Part shown: in pieces, positions 22,434 through 29,318 of the stretch | Layout: each line of letters begins with the position of its first letter | Position numbering within the stretch: position 1 is the first letter of the stretch | Source: Actinomycetota bacterium | GTDB taxonomy: Bacteria; Actinomycetota; Acidimicrobiia; Acidimicrobiales; BP-101 | DNA length: 47,759 nt | Assembly: GCA_030838265.1 (NCBI GenBank) | Contig: JAUTXA010000070.1 | Coordinates: forward strand, 1 to 47,759 | Direction of reading: 5' to 3' | Notes under the pieces: generated by a model | What the model saw: only the letters and a program-made list of their open reading frames with translations | The model's database searches: none | Told to the model about the DNA's origin: nothing | Translations under genes and position numbers: made by a program

Positions 22434-23701
22434 CGGCGCTCCCCCGCCTCCTCGCCATCATGGGATCGGGCGAGACCAGCCCGACCATGGTGACGACGCA
22501 CCGCCGGCTGCTCTCGCGGCTCGGCGCTGCGCCCGTCCCCGCTGTTCTCCTCGACACGCCGTTCGGCTTCCAGGAGAACGCCAGCGAGCTGACGGCCAAG
22601 GCGGCGGCTTACTTCCACGACAGCGTCGGCCAACCCATCGAGGTGGCGTCGTACCGCTCGGCGGCGGCCAGCGCCCATGACATCGAGCTGGCGCTGAACC
22701 GGGTGCGCGACGCCCGCTACGTCTTCGCCGGGCCGGGGAGCCCCAGCTATGCCTTGCGCCAGTGGCAGTCGTCGCCCCTCCCCGACCTGCTTCGGGCCAA
22801 GCTCCAGACCGGCGGCTGCATCACCTTTGCCAGCGCCGCGGCGCTGACCATTGGCTTGGTCACCGTCCCGGTCTACGAGATCTACAAGGTCGGTGAGGAT
22901 CCTCACTGGCTGGCCGGACTCGACCTGCTGGCCGAGGCGGGTCTGAAGGCCGCCGTGATCCCTCACTACGACAATGCCGAAGGCGGCACCCACGACACCC
23001 GCTTCTGCTACCTCGGCGAGCCCCGCCTGGCCCGCCTCGAGGCCGAGCTACCCGACGATGCCTTCGTGCTCGGCGTCGACGAGCACACCGCGCTCATCCT
23101 GGACCTCGACGAGGGCACGGCCGAGATCGTGGGGCGGGGGAAGGTGACGGTGCGTCGCCACGGTCGCACGATCGAGCGAGCCGCGGGCACCACACTGGCG
23201 ATCGGCGACCTCGGCAGTGCTGACGGGACGACGAAGGCACGAGCCGGCGGCGATGAGCCGCAGGGCGCGAGCCTGGCCCAGGAGTCGGGCCGGCCGTCCC
23301 TGCTCGCCGCGGTGGCCGAGCACGAGGCCGCCTTCGACGCCGCCCTGGCGGCGGGCGACGCGCCCGGGGCGGCGGCGGCCATCCTGGCCGTCGAGGAGGA
23401 CATCCGGTCGTGGTCGGCCGACACCCTCCAGAGCGACGAAGGTGACCGAGCCCGCGCCACGTTGCGGTCGATGATCACCAGGCTCGGCCAGGTTGCCCAG
23501 CGCGGGGCTCAGGACCCGGCCACCGTGGTCGGGCCCTTCGTCGACGGGCTTCTGGCCAGCCGGGAGCGGGCCCGGACCGACAAGCGTTTCGCCGACGCCG
23601 ATGCCGTCCGCGACCTGTTGCTCGGGCTGGGAGTCGAAGTCAATGACGCTCCGGACGGCACAACGTGGCACCTACAATCGGACCGCTCAGCGCCGTCCTA
23701 G
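22430..23701 (+). CDS. peptidase S51-like/type-1 amidotransferase-like protein fused to a CysRS-like C-terminal tail
   Basis: A 423-residue two-part protein. Residues 5-260 resemble the peptidase S51/cyanophycinase-type fold: LLAIMGSGETSPTM, YVFAGPGSPSYAL, GGCITFASAAALTIG (Ser135 at the nucleophile position) and PHYDNAEGG. After a variable linker, residues 340-420 contain a helix bundle ending RERARTDKRFADADAVRD and GVEVNDAPDGTTWHL, the typical end of cysteinyl-tRNA synthetase. No CysRS catalytic domain is present. GTG start in a GTGA overlap. The TAG stop uses the first base of tRNA-Glu. The function is unknown; names such as cysteinyl-tRNA synthetase would be misleading. Confidence 0.75.
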   Translation: MTALPRLLAIMGSGETSPTMVTTHRRLLSRLGAAPVPAVLLDTPFGFQENASELTAKAAAYFHDSVGQPIEVASYRSAAASAHDIELALNRVRDARYVFAGPGSPSYALRQWQSSPLPDLLRAKLQTGGCITFASAAALTIGLVTVPVYEIYKVGEDPHWLAGLDLLAEAGLKAAVIPHYDNAEGGTHDTRFCYLGEPRLARLEAELPDDAFVLGVDEHTALILDLDEGTAEIVGRGKVTVRRHGRTIERAAGTTLAIGDLGSADGTTKARAGGDEPQGASLAQESGRPSLLAAVAEHEAAFDAALAAGDAPGAAAAILAVEEDIRSWSADTLQSDEGDRARATLRSMITRLGQVAQRGAQDPATVVGPFVDGLLASRERARTDKRFADADAVRDLLLGLGVEVNDAPDGTTWHLQSDRSAPS

Positions 23702-23776
23702 CCCCCATCGTCTAGCGGCCCAGGACACCGCCCTTTCAAGGCGGCAGCACGGGTTCGAATCCCGTTGGGGGTGCCA
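23701..23776 (+). tRNA. tRNA-Glu (anticodon TTC)
   Basis: A complete 76-nt cloverleaf with encoded CCA: acceptor GCCCCCA/TGGGGGT, anticodon stem CCGCC/GGCGG around CTTTCAA (anticodon TTC), and T-arm GGGTTCGAATCCC. The first base is shared with the stop codon of the upstream gene. Its 3' part is repeated 2.2 kb downstream, marking it as an integration site. Confidence 0.97.
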
Positions 23777-23779
23777 CGG
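23730..23779 (+). repeat. left attachment repeat (3' half of tRNA-Glu)
   Basis: 50 bp from the anticodon arm (GCCCTTTCAAGG) through the T-arm and CCACGG, identical to 25946-25995. Here it is part of the intact tRNA gene. Confidence 0.85.
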
Positions 23780-24101
23780 CGAAAGCCCAGGTAAGCCCGG
23801 ATGCAGCTGCTGGCCCACACCCCTTCGCCACGAATTCCCTGACCAGAGGGGGTATCGCGTGTCACCCCTCTCCGGTAGGCTGGAAATCACAGCGGTGTAA
23901 GTCATCCACAGGCGGCACCGAGTTGCCTGTGGAAAACAGAAACGGCACCCGTACCAGGGGTGCCGTTCCATGGAGCGTTGATATGCGTACCAAGCATGAA
24001 CCTACTGGGCCGAGCAATGGTTAGCAAGCATTTCTTGCACACCACGCAACGCCGAGGCGCTCCCTGGCCCCTGTGGAAAACCCACGACCAGGAGATCAAT
24101 C
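23777..24101. other. 325-bp non-coding left end of the island with two hairpins
   Basis: No supported gene. Hairpin 1 at 23905-23933 pairs TCCACAGGC with GCCTGTGGA around 11 nt. Hairpin 2 at 23941-23967 pairs AACGGCACCC with GGGTGCCGTT around 7 nt; read on the minus strand it is followed by TTTCTGTTTT, so it could stop leftward transcription. TGTGGAAAA occurs at 23928 and 24072, and TCATCCACA at 23902, all close to DnaA-box sequences. A strong AGGAG at 24090-24094 precedes the Ntn gene. No clear promoter was recognised. Confidence 0.6.
23941..23967 (-). terminator. hairpin with T-rich tail on the minus strand
   Basis: Perfect 10-bp stem AACGGCACCC/GGGTGCCGTT with a 7-nt loop. On the minus strand the next bases are TCTGTTTTCC, giving an intrinsic-terminator shape. 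No minus-strand gene is evident inside the island, so what it ends is unclear; it may protect tRNA-Glu from antisense transcripts. Confidence 0.45.
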
Positions 24102-24929
24102 ATGACATTGGCAATTGCCGTCGCTACTGGCGACGGCTTGGTAGTTGCGGCTGACAGCCGTACGACTCTGACCGGTGTGAACAGCCACCGGCGGGTGCTG
24201 AGCGATCACGCCCACAAGGTGTTCCAGGTCGGACAGCTGGCAGTGGCGACCTACGGATGGGGGATGCTTCTCGATCGCAATATCGCCGGTCACATCGGTG
24301 AGTTTGCTCGCTCATTTGGCGAAGATCCCCAATTCACCCCGGAGACCCTTGCCAGGGCGTTGGCGGCCTACTTCCAGGAGCTGATGAACAAACACATCGG
24401 CGCGGACTACGACAAGCTGCTGCCGGGCGTCGATGAGTTGGGCTTCATCGTCGCTGGATACGACGGGCAGAGCGGTGCGATCTGGGAAGTGGGCCTACCC
24501 AGCGGTACGGTCCAGCTGCAGAGCCAGACCCAGACGGGCGGGGCCCTGTGGCGCGGGCAGCCGGACGTCATCGTCCGGCTGGTCAAGGGCTACGACATCG
24601 TCGCGCTCAAGGGCCGGGTTGGTGCCGGGCCCGCTGAGACCACGAAGGCCTTGGATGCGCTAGAGCCCGACCTGCTGAGCCTCGAGTACGTGATCGACTT
24701 TCAGCGGATGAACCTGCAGGATGCGATCGACTTCGCCGTCCTGGGGATCCGGACGACGATTGACGTGCAGCGTCTCACCTTGGGCCGAGCCTGCGACACG
24801 GAGCTCTCTTGGCCTGGCGTCGGCGGCCCGATCGAAATAGCCGCCGTCACCCCGCGCGGCGGCTTCAAGTGGATCCAACGCACGAGCTTGCAGGGGGAGA
24901 GGCCGGCTGGGACGGCCGAACTCACCTAG
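24102..24929 (+). CDS. proteasome-like Ntn hydrolase
   Basis: A 275-residue protein whose N-terminus MTLAIAVATGDGLVVAADSRTT matches 20S proteasome beta, HslV and Anbu-type subunits. After Met removal Thr2 would be the nucleophile, Asp18 (AADSR) the Asp17 equivalent, and Lys39 (AHKVFQVG) the Lys33 equivalent, followed by the usual hydrophobic strand and GWGM. All catalytic positions are present, so activity is expected. It is longer than a beta subunit, with an extra C-terminal part of about 80 residues. There is no ATPase partner nearby. Start ATG with AGGAG 7 nt upstream. GC is lower than in neighbouring genes. It lies in the tRNA-Glu island; role unknown (self-assembling protease, defence or regulation are possible). 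Confidence 0.75.
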   Translation: MTLAIAVATGDGLVVAADSRTTLTGVNSHRRVLSDHAHKVFQVGQLAVATYGWGMLLDRNIAGHIGEFARSFGEDPQFTPETLARALAAYFQELMNKHIGADYDKLLPGVDELGFIVAGYDGQSGAIWEVGLPSGTVQLQSQTQTGGALWRGQPDVIVRLVKGYDIVALKGRVGAGPAETTKALDALEPDLLSLEYVIDFQRMNLQDAIDFAVLGIRTTIDVQRLTLGRACDTELSWPGVGGPIEIAAVTPRGGFKWIQRTSLQGERPAGTAELT

Positions 24930-25062
24930 CGACTTGTGTTCCCGCCTGTCCTTCGCCCTGCGTTCTTTTCCGGCGGGACGTAGGTATCACGCCGCCTGTC
25001 CGCCTCAGTGACCCCGCGACTGCCGGGGTTCTGGGGTCGGGGCGGCGGCGGAGGTGTCGACG

Positions 25063-25227
25063 ATGACGATGAAGGCACGACTCCACTTTGGCACGTCACG
25101 GTCCGGACCTGTAACCGCGACGCACCGGGCCTTCTTCAAGGATCGTCGACGCCGAGTCCACGCCCTGAATGTCACGCCGGCTGGGTACCGACCGGCGTCC
25201 AACCAACGAGGGGAGCTTCAACCGTGA
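25063..25227 (+). CDS. possible small basic protein (54 residues)
   Basis: An ATG with GGAGGTG 6 nt upstream opens 54 codons (MTMKARLHFGTSRSG, then THRAFFKDRRRRV) and ends in a TGA that overlaps the GTG of the next gene (GTGA at 25224-25227). The good ribosome site and the coupling favour a real gene. Third-position GC is only about two thirds, lower than usual here, and I know no homolog. The segment could instead be a leader region. Weak support. Confidence 0.3.
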   Translation: MTMKARLHFGTSRSGPVTATHRAFFKDRRRRVHALNVTPAGYRPASNQRGELQP

Positions 25228-25841
25228 GCGACGCATCTGGCGGGCCTGGCTGGTGGCAGGCGAGCGACGGCAAGTGGTACCCGCCGGAGCAAGCGGACCC
25301 AACGTCGGCCATGCCGGCCACAGAGGCGGCGGTCGTGGCCGCCGGGCGTCGCTGGAAGACCTGGCAGGTGGCACTCGTGGCCATTCTGGCGTTCATCATC
25401 GGAATCGCGGCCGGGAGTTCCACGAAGAAGACCGCAACGACCTCGGCCACCGGCACCACCGTGGCCGAGAACACCACGCTGGCCCCGACGACCACCGTCA
25501 CAACGGCAGCTCCCACAACCACGACAGCTCGACCCACGACGACCACGACGGCTCCACGAGGGCCGCGTCAGGTCGGCCAGTTCACGGGCTCGAGCAGCAA
25601 GCAGACGCCGACCTTCACCATCGACCCAGATGCCAAGTCGTGGACGATCGCCTGGAACATGACGGGGTCGGACAACAACAACATCACGCTGAAGCACCCG
25701 CCCGACGAGTACGACAAGCTCGTGGTGAACGAGATCGGGCCGACGAAGGACCAGTCGCAGTTCTATACGACCGGCACCTACTTCCTCGACGTCGGCGGCT
25801 CAGGGTCGTGGAGCATCACCGTGACGGAGTCGTTCACCTAA
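25224..25841 (+). CDS. membrane-anchored protein with GWWQASDGKWYPPE motif
   Basis: A 205-residue protein. The first 20 residues, VSDASGGPGWWQASDGKWYP, hold a WW-ASDGKWYPP motif that I associate with Acidimicrobiia envelope proteins. One helix follows (TWQVALVAILAFIIGIAAGS), then a Thr-rich linker (about residues 75-115) and an external domain of about 85 residues, QVGQFTGSSSKQTPTFTIDP to GTYFLDVGGSGSWSITVTES, predicted beta-sandwich. GTG start with GGGGAG 8 nt upstream. It is the rightmost gene inside the tRNA-Glu island. Function unknown; the external domain may bind a ligand. Confidence 0.75.
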   Translation: MSDASGGPGWWQASDGKWYPPEQADPTSAMPATEAAVVAAGRRWKTWQVALVAILAFIIGIAAGSSTKKTATTSATGTTVAENTTLAPTTTVTTAAPTTTTARPTTTTTAPRGPRQVGQFTGSSSKQTPTFTIDPDAKSWTIAWNMTGSDNNNITLKHPPDEYDKLVVNEIGPTKDQSQFYTTGTYFLDVGGSGSWSITVTESFT

Positions 25842-25945
25842 ACGAGTGTCATCTCTCTGTCATCACGGTTGACGGACGCAGGCACCGTCAGACGGACGAG
25901 CCGTGGCATAGACAAGGCGACTACGCGTGAGGAAAACCGAGGGCT

Positions 25946-25995
25946 GCCCTTTCAAGGCGGCAGCACGGGTTCGAATCCCGTTGGGGGTGCCACGG
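25946..25995 (+). repeat. right attachment repeat (partial tRNA-Glu)
   Basis: An exact 50-bp copy of 23730-23779. It lacks the 5' acceptor and D-arm, so it cannot form a tRNA. It marks the far end of the integrated island. Confidence 0.85.
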
Positions 25996-26016
25996 AGGCG
26001 TTTACTCGGTCTGCGC

Positions 26017-26046
26017 GACAGAGGGGCCCCGAGGGGCCCCTCTGTC
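26017..26046. terminator. 30-bp palindrome beyond the protease gene
   Basis: GACAGAGGGGCCCC is followed by GA and its exact reverse complement. It begins 20 bp beyond the stop of the leftward protease gene. The stem is very stable, but there is no T tract on either side. Best read as a terminator-like or 3'-end protecting hairpin. Confidence 0.55.
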
Positions 26047-26065
26047 AGCGTCTTCGTGGTTCGGC

Positions 26066-28945
26066 TCAGATTTGCACGATGGTGGCGCTGGCCGACCTGA
26101 CGTTGCCGGCCTGGTCGTAGCCAGAGGCCTTGATCGTGTAGGTGCCGGGCAGCAGGTTGGTGGGCCCGCTGATGGTCCACGTGGCGGACGGAGTGCCACA
26201 GCCCGTGCAGGTCGCCGTCCCGTTGAAGACCTGCTTGTTGGTGACGTCGTACAGCTTGACGACCACCGAGCTGACCTGCCGGTTGTCGGTCGCCGCACCG
26301 GAGATGGTGAGGGCGTCACCCGGCAAGAACACGGAGTTCGTCTTGGGCTGACTGATGGTCACGTACACGCCGGCGGCATCGACATCGAAGGTGACCGGGG
26401 CCGAGGCCAGGCTCACGTTTCCTGCCGCGTCAGTCGCCGTCGCCGTGACGGTGTGGAGGCCCTCGGTCATGTTGGCGGCCGTGAACCATCTGCCGTCGGT
26501 CCCGGTCGTGGCGGTTGCCACGAGGTTCGCATCCTCAAGCACCCTGACGGACGACCCGACTTCCGCCGTGCCGCCGAGGATCGGCCGATATGCGTTCAGC
26601 GATCCGGACGACGGGGTGAGGATCACCGGTGCGTCGGGGGCGGTCACGTCGACCGTCTCCGGGACCACGACGGTCCGGATCACGTTCTCGCGGTGGACGC
26701 CGTCGAGGTAGAGCTTGGCCCGGACCGTGTACGTCCCCGCCGGCTTCGACGAGAAGTCGATGTCGCCGCTCCAGGTCCAGCTGGTGCCCGATCCGGAGAC
26801 GGTGGCGGGGAGGTCGGGCCCACCATTGACGGTGAGTGAGACGGCCGGCGCCTCGCCGGTCGTGCTGTAGTGGAACCCGTAGGGAGCGGCCTGCTGCGGG
26901 TTGCTCAGATAGGTCGCACCCAGGCCGCCCGGGGCGACGTCGGCGATGGTGCCGATCAGCGACGTGACAACCGCGTTGTGGGCCAGGCTATGGCCAGCGC
27001 CGCCGACGTAGGCCGAGTAGGGCACGAGGAAGTCGACGGTGTTGTTCGTCGCATCGACGTGCACGTCGGTCGCCGGAGCCTGATTCGTGGTGCTGGCGGC
27101 CGATGCCGTGGCGTGGGCGCCGGGCGCCACCAGCACGTTCGTCCACGCCTCGTTGCCGTTGACGTTCTGGTTGATGCGGAGCGTCACATTGGTATTGGGG
27201 CTGCCGGTGTCGGACACGTTGCGGACACCGATCGTGTAGCGCACGCCCGTCGGCTCCTCGCCGACGGTGAGGCCCGAGATGTCAGCGGCGCCGGGGCCGT
27301 TGTAGTCGCCGGCGTCGCCGGAGATGATCTGCCGGGAGGCCTCAGTGGTGTCGGCCGTGCCGGTGAAGGTCGTGGGACCTGACACCTCCGTGCCGGCCGA
27401 CGGGGAGTCGATGGCGATGCTCAGGGGCGAGATGCTGAAGCTGTTGGCGTGGTCGCCGCCCAGGGCGTCGATGGCGGCCTGCACGTCGGCCAGACCAGCG
27501 CCCTTGTCGAACGACGATGTCGAGCCCGGGTTCTGCGGGTCATCGACGTACGCACCGGGGTTGGCCGCGACCACCGGGATCTTGTGGGCCGTGGCCTGGA
27601 TCAAGGACTCGACCTGGGCGGGCGTGAGCAGCGGATTCTGCTGCAGGATCAGGGCCACGATGCCGGCCACGTGCGGCGTGGCCATCGAGGTGCCGCTCAA
27701 GCTGGCGTAGTAAGGCGACCATGCCGGCGCGGGACCGGTGCTGCAGATGGGCGTGGCGTGGTTGCACGTGGAGGTGATGAACGAACCAGGCGCCGCCACG
27801 TCGGGCCAGGTGGTGGCGTCGCTGGCCAGGCCGCGGCTCGAGCTGCTGTCGAGGACGCTGTCGCGTGCGCCGTAGGTGAGGTCGTCGTAGTTGGCGACCG
27901 CGATCACGCCCGGCGTGGGGTTCTTGGCGTCGCCGCTCATCGTGTCATTGCTGCCCTCGTTGAGGCTGTCGCCTGTCACCGCGTCGGAACCACCGTCGTT
28001 GCCGGCGGCGAAGAGCACCGTGATGCCCTTGCTCACGGCCTTGTCGACCAGCTTGGTGACCAGGCTCGAGGGATCGAAGGCGCAGCCGCCCGGGCAACCC
28101 CATGAGTTGGTGATGACCCGGATGTTCGGGGTGACCTTGTCCCAGTTGTCGATGACCCACTGGAACGACGAGACGGCCTGCTGGGTGATGATGCTGTCGC
28201 CCTCACCCGTGCCGAAGCCGTAGAGGCCGGCCTCGGGGGCAACGCCCTTGAAGTAGCCGTTCGAGGCTGAGCCGTCACCAGCGACGATGCCGGCGACATG
28301 GGTGCCGTGGCCGCTCGAGGTGTCGCTGTCCTGGGTCTCCTGGAAGGTGACCTGGTAGCACTGGTCAGCTTTGTCGCCGGAGCTGTTGACCAGCACCGGC
28401 GTGGCGCACACGACCTTGAAGTTCTTGACGACATGGTTCTTGAGGTCGGGGTGGGTGCCGTCGATGCCGGAGTCGATCTCGGCCACGCCGATGCCCTTGC
28501 CCGTGAGGATCTGGTTGCTGGCGTCGCGGTAGCGCCCGCCATAGACCGGGCTCTGGAGGGCCTCGACGCGCGTGGCGTAGCGGCTGTTGTCGAACATCTT
28601 GTAGGTGCGGTTGGGCTCGATGTAGCTCACCGCCCCGTCATGCTGCAGGGCCTTGAACTGGGCGGCGGTGCCCACCGCAAAGGCGGCGTCGACGTCAGAG
28701 AAGTCCTGGGTCAGCTTGAGGCCGTGGGCGGCGAGGACTGATGCCGGGCTGGCGCCGTGCACCACGTTGACGAAGGCGCCGATCGTGGCGCCGGGCTTGG
28801 CCTTGGCCAGCTGGGCGGCCAGGCTGCCTTCGACCCGCGGGCCGGGCTTGGCGGGCTGCGGTCCGGTCAGGGCGTGAGCACCAGTGATGCCCACCATGGT
28901 CAGGGCCGCCAGGGCGGCGGCCGCGATCGATCGGCGTCTGAGCAC
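26066..28945 (-). CDS. secreted subtilisin-like serine protease (S8) with C-terminal Ig-like domains
   Basis: A 959-residue secreted protease. A signal peptide (LRRRSIAAAALAALTMVG to Ala-His-Ala, about residue 25) precedes an inhibitor-I9-like propeptide (about residues 30-125, ending SYIEPNRTYK). The S8 catalytic triad is Asp158 (DSGIDGTHPD), His213 (GHGTHVAG) and Ser420 (GTSMATPHVAG), with Asn316 (AGNDGG) in the oxyanion hole. After about residue 535 come beta-sandwich domains, including two bacterial Ig-like modules (PVILTPSSGSL; VYVTISQPKTNSVF). Start GTG at 28945 with GAGGAG 5 nt upstream. No cell-wall anchor is visible, so it is probably released. It lies just outside the tRNA-Glu island. 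Confidence 0.92.
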   Translation of the reverse strand: MLRRRSIAAAALAALTMVGITGAHALTGPQPAKPGPRVEGSLAAQLAKAKPGATIGAFVNVVHGASPASVLAAHGLKLTQDFSDVDAAFAVGTAAQFKALQHDGAVSYIEPNRTYKMFDNSRYATRVEALQSPVYGGRYRDASNQILTGKGIGVAEIDSGIDGTHPDLKNHVVKNFKVVCATPVLVNSSGDKADQCYQVTFQETQDSDTSSGHGTHVAGIVAGDGSASNGYFKGVAPEAGLYGFGTGEGDSIITQQAVSSFQWVIDNWDKVTPNIRVITNSWGCPGGCAFDPSSLVTKLVDKAVSKGITVLFAAGNDGGSDAVTGDSLNEGSNDTMSGDAKNPTPGVIAVANYDDLTYGARDSVLDSSSSRGLASDATTWPDVAAPGSFITSTCNHATPICSTGPAPAWSPYYASLSGTSMATPHVAGIVALILQQNPLLTPAQVESLIQATAHKIPVVAANPGAYVDDPQNPGSTSSFDKGAGLADVQAAIDALGGDHANSFSISPLSIAIDSPSAGTEVSGPTTFTGTADTTEASRQIISGDAGDYNGPGAADISGLTVGEEPTGVRYTIGVRNVSDTGSPNTNVTLRINQNVNGNEAWTNVLVAPGAHATASAASTTNQAPATDVHVDATNNTVDFLVPYSAYVGGAGHSLAHNAVVTSLIGTIADVAPGGLGATYLSNPQQAAPYGFHYSTTGEAPAVSLTVNGGPDLPATVSGSGTSWTWSGDIDFSSKPAGTYTVRAKLYLDGVHRENVIRTVVVPETVDVTAPDAPVILTPSSGSLNAYRPILGGTAEVGSSVRVLEDANLVATATTGTDGRWFTAANMTEGLHTVTATATDAAGNVSLASAPVTFDVDAAGVYVTISQPKTNSVFLPGDALTISGAATDNRQVSSVVVKLYDVTNKQVFNGTATCTGCGTPSATWTISGPTNLLPGTYTIKASGYDQAGNVRSASATIVQI

Positions 28946-29117
28946 CGTCGCTCCTCTCGTTGTGTCCTTCTCCGTTGAAGGGGCACAGCGTCGGAGTCTT
29001 CGACCCCCCGATCCTTTCGCCCCCAGCACCTCTGGAGTTCGACAGCGCTTGACCGTTTCCTTCTTTTTGTTCTCTCACGCCGAGCCGACGCCTGGGAGGG
29101 CCCGACGGCAGGCCCGC

Positions 29118-29123
29118 TACACT
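29118..29123 (+). promoter_or_regulatory. candidate -10 of the tRNA-Asp/tRNA-Phe transcript
   Basis: TACACT lies 15 nt before the first base of tRNA-Asp. No convincing -35 stands at the right distance. Probable start of a two-tRNA transcript. Confidence 0.3.
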
Positions 29124-29138
29124 CCGCAGGTCCACATT

Positions 29139-29213
29139 GGTCCTGTGGTGCAGTTTGGAGTGCACGCCGGCCTGTCAAGCCGGAGGTCGCGGGTTCAAAT
29201 CCCGTCAGGACCG
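29139..29213 (+). tRNA. tRNA-Asp (anticodon GTC)
   Basis: Acceptor GGTCCTG/CAGGACC, anticodon stem CCGGC/GCCGG around CTGTCAA (anticodon GTC), T-arm GCGGGTTCAAATCCCGT, discriminator G. CCA is not encoded, in contrast to tRNA-Glu. Followed 24 nt later by tRNA-Phe. Confidence 0.95.
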
Positions 29214-29237
29214 CGCAGTAGCCTCACCGCTGCACAC

Positions 29238-29310
29238 GGTCGGGTAGCTCAGTCGGCAGAGCACGCGCCTGAAAAGCGCGGGGTCACCGGATCGACGCCG
29301 GTCCCGACCA
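29238..29310 (+). tRNA. tRNA-Phe (anticodon GAA)
   Basis: Acceptor GGTCGGG/CCCGACC, anticodon stem CGCGC/GCGCG around CTGAAAA (anticodon GAA), discriminator A, CCA not encoded. The T-loop reads ATCGACG, so position 54 is A and not the nearly invariant T; T55, C56 and A58 are kept. All stems are perfect. Confidence 0.93.
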
Positions 29311-29318
29311 CTCACGTT

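Larger units (their letters stand above)
23730..25995. mobile_element. 2.2-kb island integrated in tRNA-Glu, no integrase
   Basis: Exact 50-bp direct repeats at 23730-23779 and 25946-25995 bracket 2166 bp; one repeat plus the interior is 2216 bp. The left copy completes a full tRNA-Glu, the right copy is only its 3' half plus CGG, the usual result of site-specific integration. The content is a proteasome-like Ntn hydrolase, a possible 54-codon gene and a membrane-anchored protein. The Ntn gene has visibly lower GC than its surroundings. No recombinase, excisionase or replication gene is visible, so it is a remnant or an element moved in trans. Confidence 0.7.

Noticed and set aside
23777..24101. 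Integrase or excisionase remnant at the left end of the island
   Set aside because: No frame shows recombinase motifs; the only frames are short, and one includes a hairpin.
25946..25995. Second tRNA-Glu gene
   Set aside because: Only the anticodon-arm and T-arm half is present; the upstream sequence cannot form the acceptor and D-arm. It is an attachment repeat.
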